The position numbers and the translations under genes were made by a program. Below are positions 60,572 to 64,000 of a stretch of 64,000 nucleotides of DNA, one piece after another (within the stretch, counting starts at the first letter, position 1; each line of letters starts with the position of its first letter). Origin of the DNA: Pseudonocardia sp. (GTDB lineage Bacteria > Actinomycetota > Actinomycetes > Mycobacteriales > Pseudonocardiaceae); the NCBI RefSeq assembly GCF_029263155.1, contig NZ_JAJCYB010000118.1, forward strand, positions 1 to 64,000, given 5' to 3'. The notes below the pieces were generated by a model. The model ran no database searches, was not told the DNA's origin, and saw only the letters and a program-made list of their open reading frames with translations.

Positions 60572-61099
60572 TCATGGCGAGCCGTGCGGCCCGCGCGGCC
60601 TGTGAAGATCACAAACCGCCGACCTGTCGGGGGCGGTCGCGCGGGAGTGCTGACCTGGGGGCTCCCACCGGTGAGCGGCCCGGAGCGGGGTCGTACCGGC
60701 GACTGCGCCGATGCGTGACCACGACAGACCGGCGAACCGTGCCGCCTGTACGGCGGCCTCGAGTCGTTCCTCGACGTCGGCGAGCTGCCTGGCGAGGTCG
60801 TGGACGGCGAGTTCGGGCAGGACGCGGTCGAGGTGGCGCTCCCACTCGGCGAATGCGGCGGTGCCGGTCTCCCAGCCGTCGACGCCGTCGGGGGCGCTGC
60901 CGGTGCGGCTGGGCCATTCGCTGCGCGGGTAAAACTCCATGCCCCGCCAGCCGCACTCGCACGCCGAGCGCCAGCCGATCACCTCGGAGGCGGTGCGGGC
61001 CGAGGAACTGGCGGTCTCGGTGCCGTCGAGCAGGACCGATACCGGGTAGCCGGTGTGGTCGTAGGCTGGCGCGTACCCGGTGTCGTGGACCCATGCCAT
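60572..61099 (-). CDS. Hypothetical element protein with C-terminal HTH-like segment
   Basis: 175 residues. N-terminal 'MAWVHDTGYAPAYDHTGYPVSVLLDG' and a Cys-containing 'RSACECGWRGMEFYP'; the C-terminal 'QAARFAGLSWSRIGAVAGTTPLRAAHRW' looks like a helix-turn-helix. I do not recognise the family. The ATG has GGAAGGG about 9 bp upstream. It lies upstream of the AbrB/integrase module on the same strand and overlaps the 3' end of the next upstream gene in another frame. Confidence 0.6.
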   Translation of the reverse strand: MAWVHDTGYAPAYDHTGYPVSVLLDGTETASSSARTASEVIGWRSACECGWRGMEFYPRSEWPSRTGSAPDGVDGWETGTAAFAEWERHLDRVLPELAVHDLARQLADVEERLEAAVQAARFAGLSWSRIGAVAGTTPLRAAHRWEPPGQHSRATAPDRSAVCDLHRPRGPHGSP

Positions 61100-61614
61100 G
61101 CCGCTTCACCCTTCCGCGCGCTGCGCCCCTGATTGCGGCCTCGATGCAGGATCCGGTGACGGGTCGGCGGCAGCGTGGTCGATCCGTTGTCGGCCCGACC
61201 ACGGATCGACCACCGGATTGCCGCGCTCGGTTGCACCGAGAGGACCTGGACCAGCGCAAGTGCGGGATCGAAGGCGACGCTGCTCAACAACCCTTGGTGC
61301 TCGCGGCCGGGCAGCCCGGTCAGGTGCGCTGAGGCGCCGCCGGACCTCCTCGCCGATCGACCCGAACAGGGCGAGTGGCGTACCGGGGAATCGGGGTCGA
61401 CGACGCGGACGCCCTCGTCGGTCCGGATGCGGCACAGCGCCCGCCCGTCGCGGTGCGACCAGGCAGGCACCGGACCGTCGGCGACCTTCCAGTAGCCGGG
61501 AGCCCGAGCCCGAACTGCCCGTCGACAAACCGGACAGCAGAAGTTCTCCACCAGCTGCCAGCGCCGCTCCTCACGCGCGGCCCGGCCGGCGATCACCACG
61601 CGGCGGATCGTCAC
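60979..61614 (-). CDS. Hypothetical Cys-containing element protein
   Basis: From GTG 61614 (preceded by GAGGAGG) the first 60 residues look like a real small zinc-ribbon-like protein: 'VENFCCPVCRRAVRARAPGYWKVADGP', then 'AWSHRDGRALC'. The later part of the 211-codon frame is low-complexity and crosses the palindrome at 61,174-61,214 before stopping inside the 60,572-61,099 gene, so the natural product may be shorter or the 3' half may be noncoding. No family recognised. Confidence 0.4.
   Translation of the reverse strand: MTIRRVVIAGRAAREERRWQLVENFCCPVCRRAVRARAPGYWKVADGPVPAWSHRDGRALCRIRTDEGVRVVDPDSPVRHSPCSGRSARRSGGASAHLTGLPGREHQGLLSSVAFDPALALVQVLSVQPSAAIRWSIRGRADNGSTTLPPTRHRILHRGRNQGRSARKGEAAWHGSTTPGTRQPTTTPATRYRSCSTAPRPPVPRPAPPPR
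61174..61214. promoter_or_regulatory. CGTGGTC-box dyad site 2
   Basis: Boxes CGTGGTC (61174) and CGTTGTC (61185) on one strand face GACCACG (61197) and GACCACC (61208). Boxes in each arm start 11 bp apart, and the arms are inverted around a 5-bp centre. The same box and phasing occur at 61,668-61,724. It lies about 75 bp upstream of the gene starting at 61,099. Confidence 0.6.
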
Positions 61615-61667
61615 CGAAGCCTCCTCGAACGACGGGTGACCACCTTGGCGCTCGCGGGTGGCTGAGC

Positions 61668-61724
61668 CGTGGTCGATACGTGGTCGCACGCACGCGGCCG
61701 CGGCGTGACCACGCAACGACCACG
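61668..61724. promoter_or_regulatory. CGTGGTC-box dyad site 1
   Basis: CGTGGTC at 61668-61674 and 61679-61685 faces GACCACG at 61707-61713 and 61718-61724. Each pair is spaced 11 bp, one helical turn, with 21 bp between the inner boxes. It lies in the divergent gap between the gene starting at 61,614 and the secretion operon starting at 61,781, the expected place for an operator, or for an origin of transfer. Confidence 0.65.
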
Positions 61725-61780
61725 CATCCGCAGCACCACGTTCGGACGCTTCCTCCTCAATGACGAAGGGAGGTGCTCCG

Positions 61781-62350
61781 ATGACGGCAGCTGCAGAGAC
61801 GCCCCGGGCGTGGGCGACACGCCACGAGTCACGTTCGGAACGGCGGACCCGGCTGTCGGTCGCGGGCGTCGCGGGCGGGGTCGGCGCGACCACCGTCGCG
61901 ACCGCGATCGGCGCCGCCGACCGCGGCGTGTACGTCGGTCGTGCGGTGGACGTGCTGGTGTGCCGAGCCACCGGCGACTCCCTGATCCGCGCCGGACGCG
62001 CCGCCCAACTCGTCGCCGCCGCGACCGGCCGCAAGCCGGTACTGGCGATCACGGCAGCCGACGCGTCGGGCCCGAGCCGCCCGGTGACCGCGCGGCTACG
62101 CCTGCTGGAGCCACACGCGGCCGCGGTCATCGTGCTGCCGTTCGTCCGCCGCTGGCGCGAGCTCGCCGTCCCGCTCGACGAGGTCCGCGGCCTGCTCGCC
62201 GTGCCACGCACCGAGCTGCCCCGCAGCCTGCGCCGCTACGCCGACGCCGCCCACGACCTGCGCGCCGCGCTGGACACCCGCTCCCCGGCCGCGGCCCGCC
62301 CGATCCCCGGGCGGGCCGCCCACACCTCGACACTCAGGAGAACCCCATGA
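61781..62350 (+). CDS. P-loop-like protein of the conjugation operon
   Basis: 189 residues. 'LSVAGVAGGVGATTVATAIGAAD' resembles the deviant Walker A of ParA/CpaE proteins but has no Lys in GGVGATT; 'VDVLVCRATGDSLIRAG' and 'PVLAITAAD' follow. Nucleotide binding is therefore uncertain. ATG 61781 is chosen because GGGAGG precedes it. The stop overlaps the next start (ATGA). It is the first of four coupled genes; the role may be in conjugation or partition. Confidence 0.6.
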   Translation: MTAAAETPRAWATRHESRSERRTRLSVAGVAGGVGATTVATAIGAADRGVYVGRAVDVLVCRATGDSLIRAGRAAQLVAAATGRKPVLAITAADASGPSRPVTARLRLLEPHAAAVIVLPFVRRWRELAVPLDEVRGLLAVPRTELPRSLRRYADAAHDLRAALDTRSPAAARPIPGRAAHTSTLRRTP

Positions 62351-62610
62351 ACCTCGCCAGCGTGCCCAACCCCGCACCCGTGGCGCCGCCGGGACTCGGT
62401 GAGCTCGCCGGCGAGCTGCTCGGCTGGCTCAAGTGGGGAGTGATCGTCGCCGGGGTGCTCGGGATCTTCATCTGCGCGCTGATGCTGATCATCGGGCGGC
62501 GCAACCGGTCGGCCACCGCCTACGAGGGCCTCGTCGGGTCGGCCTGGGTGATCGGCGGCCTCGCGCTCGCATCGGTCGCCGCACTGTTGGTCGGGGCGTT
62601 CCAGATATGA
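62347..62610 (+). CDS. Small two-TM protein, pilin/TrbC-VirB2-like position
   Basis: 87 residues with two hydrophobic segments ('WGVIVAGVLGIFICALMLIIG' and 'AWVIGGLALASVAALLVGAF') separated by a short polar loop. Size and topology suit VirB2/TrbC-like pilins or a small secretion-complex component; sequence alone does not decide. Overlaps both neighbours by ATGA, so it is translationally coupled within the operon. Confidence 0.6.
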   Translation: MNLASVPNPAPVAPPGLGELAGELLGWLKWGVIVAGVLGIFICALMLIIGRRNRSATAYEGLVGSAWVIGGLALASVAALLVGAFQI

Positions 62611-63206
62611 GCCGCCTCCGCCCCTCCCTGTGCCTGGCCGCGGTCCTCACCGCGACGCTCGGCTGCGCGACCGCACCACCAGCCTCCGACGTCGCCCCGG
62701 ACCTGGTGGTGCTGGTGGCCGTGCCGGGCGGGGTCGCCGCATCGTCGCAGCGGTACGGCCCGTTCCACGAGTTCGACGGCCGGGCGATCGGGTTTAGCCA
62801 CGACGAGCTGGGGGCCGCCCTCGCTGCTACCCACATCGGACCGCGCGTCACCGCGGCCGCCGATACCCCCGTCGTGGAAGCAACGCTGGAGCAGCAGTGC
62901 TGGGGCGAGGTCGCAGCCGCCCGGGAGCGTCTGGCAACGACGCTGCCCCGCCCGGACACAGCCGTACACGAAGACCTCACCCCGAGCACCATGTACTTCC
63001 GGGTGATCGCCGGGGACGCCGGCGGCGACCACGTCGTGGTGTCCTTGCTGGCCGACACCGCGCAGTCCCGGACGATGGGCGGCTACTCCCGCGTGGATGC
63101 CGCCCTGCGCTGGGTCGGCGACGACTGGCAGCTGCGTGTACCCGTCCGACGCCCGAACCTGCATCCGGACACCACCGGCTACCGGCTGCTGGGGCCGACG
63201 CCATGA
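62607..63206 (+). CDS. Conjugation-operon lipoprotein
   Basis: 199 residues with a lipoprotein signal ('LCLAAVLTATLGC', Cys near residue 20) and a soluble domain ending in 'RWVGDDWQLRVPVRRPNLHPDT', a pattern seen in NTF2-like/VirB8-type conjugation proteins of actinobacteria. Probably surface-anchored. Coupled to both neighbours (ATGA). The family is tentative. Confidence 0.6.
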   Translation: MSRLRPSLCLAAVLTATLGCATAPPASDVAPDLVVLVAVPGGVAASSQRYGPFHEFDGRAIGFSHDELGAALAATHIGPRVTAAADTPVVEATLEQQCWGEVAAARERLATTLPRPDTAVHEDLTPSTMYFRVIAGDAGGDHVVVSLLADTAQSRTMGGYSRVDAALRWVGDDWQLRVPVRRPNLHPDTTGYRLLGPTP

Positions 63207-64000
63207 CCGCGCTCGCACAGCCCGCCCAGGAATGCGGCACGTTCGACCTGGGCTGCCAGACCGGGCAGGCCATCGGATCGGCGTTCCAGGGCATCGTGGC
63301 CGAGGTCGCCCGCGGCGCCGCGGAGCTGGTCGTGACCACCGCGACGTGGTGGGTCGAGACCGACAGCATCGATCCCCGCGACCCTGCCGTCGCCGCCGCG
63401 CAGGACGCCACCCGCGAGCTGATCCTGATCATCCTCGTCGGGTCGGTGCTGGTGCAGTCGATCCGGATCATCCTCTCCCGCAAGGGCGAGCCGCTGGTCA
63501 TGGTCGCGACCGGGCTCATCCGCTTCGCGGTGGTGTCCGCCCTCGGTCTCGTGGCCCTGGAGATCGCGTTGCGCGCGGGGGACGCCTTGGCGAGCCAGCT
63601 TCTTGACGGCGCCGCGAGCAACTTCGCGCTGCTGATGGAAGACGTCCTCGTCGACGGGGATGCCACGTTCCTGGTGCTGCTGGTGTCGCTGATCGCCGCG
63701 GTGCTCTCGCTCGTGCAGTGGGTGCTGATGGCAATGCGCCAGGCCGGGCTGCTGGTGCTGGCCGCGATGCTCCCGCTGGCCGCGTCCGGGTCGCTGACCC
63801 GCTCCACACGGGGCTGGCTGGACAAGATCATGGTGTGGCTGCTCGCCATGGTCGCCTACAAGCCCGCGGCCGCGTTCATCTACTACATCGGGTTCTCCTA
63901 CCTGTCCTCCCCGAACGCCGCCCACGCCGGGAACGCCGGCACCATGATCACCGGGATCATGGTGCTGCTGCTCGCGGTGATCGCGATGCCGGTGCTGCTG
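63203..64000 (+). CDS. TrbL/VirB6-like integral membrane protein (partial)
   Basis: The reading frame is open from ATG 63203 to the window end. It has 'FDLGCQTGQAIGSAFQGIVAEVARGAAELVVTTATWWV' (typical of actinobacterial TrbL-like N-termini), then at least five membrane segments ('ELILIILVGSVLVQSIRIIL', 'VLVLLVSLIAAVLSLVQWVLMAMRQAGLLVLAAMLPLAAS', 'IMVLLLAVIAMPVLL'). It is a probable polytopic core of a type IV secretion system. The C-terminus is outside the window. Confidence 0.8.
   Translation, partial: MTALAQPAQECGTFDLGCQTGQAIGSAFQGIVAEVARGAAELVVTTATWWVETDSIDPRDPAVAAAQDATRELILIILVGSVLVQSIRIILSRKGEPLVMVATGLIRFAVVSALGLVALEIALRAGDALASQLLDGAASNFALLMEDVLVDGDATFLVLLVSLIAAVLSLVQWVLMAMRQAGLLVLAAMLPLAASGSLTRSTRGWLDKIMVWLLAMVAYKPAAAFIYYIGFSYLSSPNAAHAGNAGTMITGIMVLLLAVIAMPVLL

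Larger units (their letters stand above)
48000..64000. mobile_element. Probable integrative conjugative element at tRNA-Leu (right end outside window)
   Basis: Starting directly after tRNA-Leu are a recombinase module, accessory cargo, nested transposons, a second recombinase module, element-specific small genes, and a TrbL/VirB6-like secretion operon that continues past the window. Host-type metabolic genes are absent throughout. The direct-repeat partner of the tRNA 3' end was not seen inside the window, so the far attachment site should lie beyond 64,000. Confidence 0.7.

Noticed and set aside
61615-62211. Longer N-terminus for the gene starting at 61,614
   Set aside because: The upstream extension is antisense to the P-loop-like gene and crosses the dyad site; GAGGAGG supports GTG 61614.

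Overview
The window is very GC-rich DNA with strong third-position GC bias, frequent GTG starts and many stop/start overlaps (ATGA, GTGA, TGATG). Gene content points to an actinobacterium, most likely Pseudonocardiaceae and perhaps Pseudonocardia: F420-type LLM oxidoreductases, a mycofactocin-type short-chain dehydrogenase, iron boxes of the DtxR/IdeR type, a WYL regulator, and the DUF3090/TIGR03843/phosphatase trio. The genus is an inference from gene content; no rRNA gene is present.

Layout. 1-134 is the right end of an IS21-like element. 329-47,823 is chromosome: a TetR regulator and secreted lipase; a nuclease lipoprotein; three iron-siderophore binding lipoproteins (3.5, 9.9 and 44.6 kb), each with an iron-box-like site but none with an intact permease/ATPase here; a Baeyer-Villiger-type monooxygenase; acetoacetyl-CoA synthetase; LLM oxidoreductases; a WYL-controlled DinB/VOC pair with a clear operator; a JmjC-type oxygenase coupled to a sucrase/ferredoxin-like protein; a glycerol locus (IclR regulator, GlpF, GlpK, GlpD, plus a second divergent GlpK); a threonine dehydratase, flavoprotein, thiolase and Uma2 nuclease; 6-phosphogluconate dehydrogenase; a DODA dioxygenase/DoxX operon; the TIGR03843-DUF3090-phosphatase trio beside uppP; and an M20 peptidase/SDR/quinone reductase operon.

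A tRNA-Leu(GAG) gene at 47,913-47,999 marks the start of a mobile region that runs to the window end and is probably an integrative conjugative element. It carries two paralogous modules, each an AbrB-like protein translationally coupled to a tyrosine recombinase, facing each other at 48.1-49.6 kb and 59.0-60.5 kb. Between them are an unknown protein coupled to an XRE-ImmA metallopeptidase protein, a broken TetR gene, and a 6.7 kb IS21-family element whose istA gene has been split by a 3.9 kb Tn554-like element encoding two large tyrosine recombinases. To the right are two element-specific small genes, paired palindromic sites built from a CGTGGTC box, and a tightly coupled operon (P-loop-like protein, small two-TM protein, lipoprotein, TrbL/VirB6-like membrane protein) that looks like the start of a type IV secretion system and leaves the window.

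The most unusual points are the two dyad sites with identical 11-bp box phasing (61,174-61,724), the twin AbrB/integrase modules with the unknown/XRE-ImmA cargo between them, two in-frame TAG codons in istA, and a small zinc-finger gene whose stop lies inside the IS21 terminal repeat.
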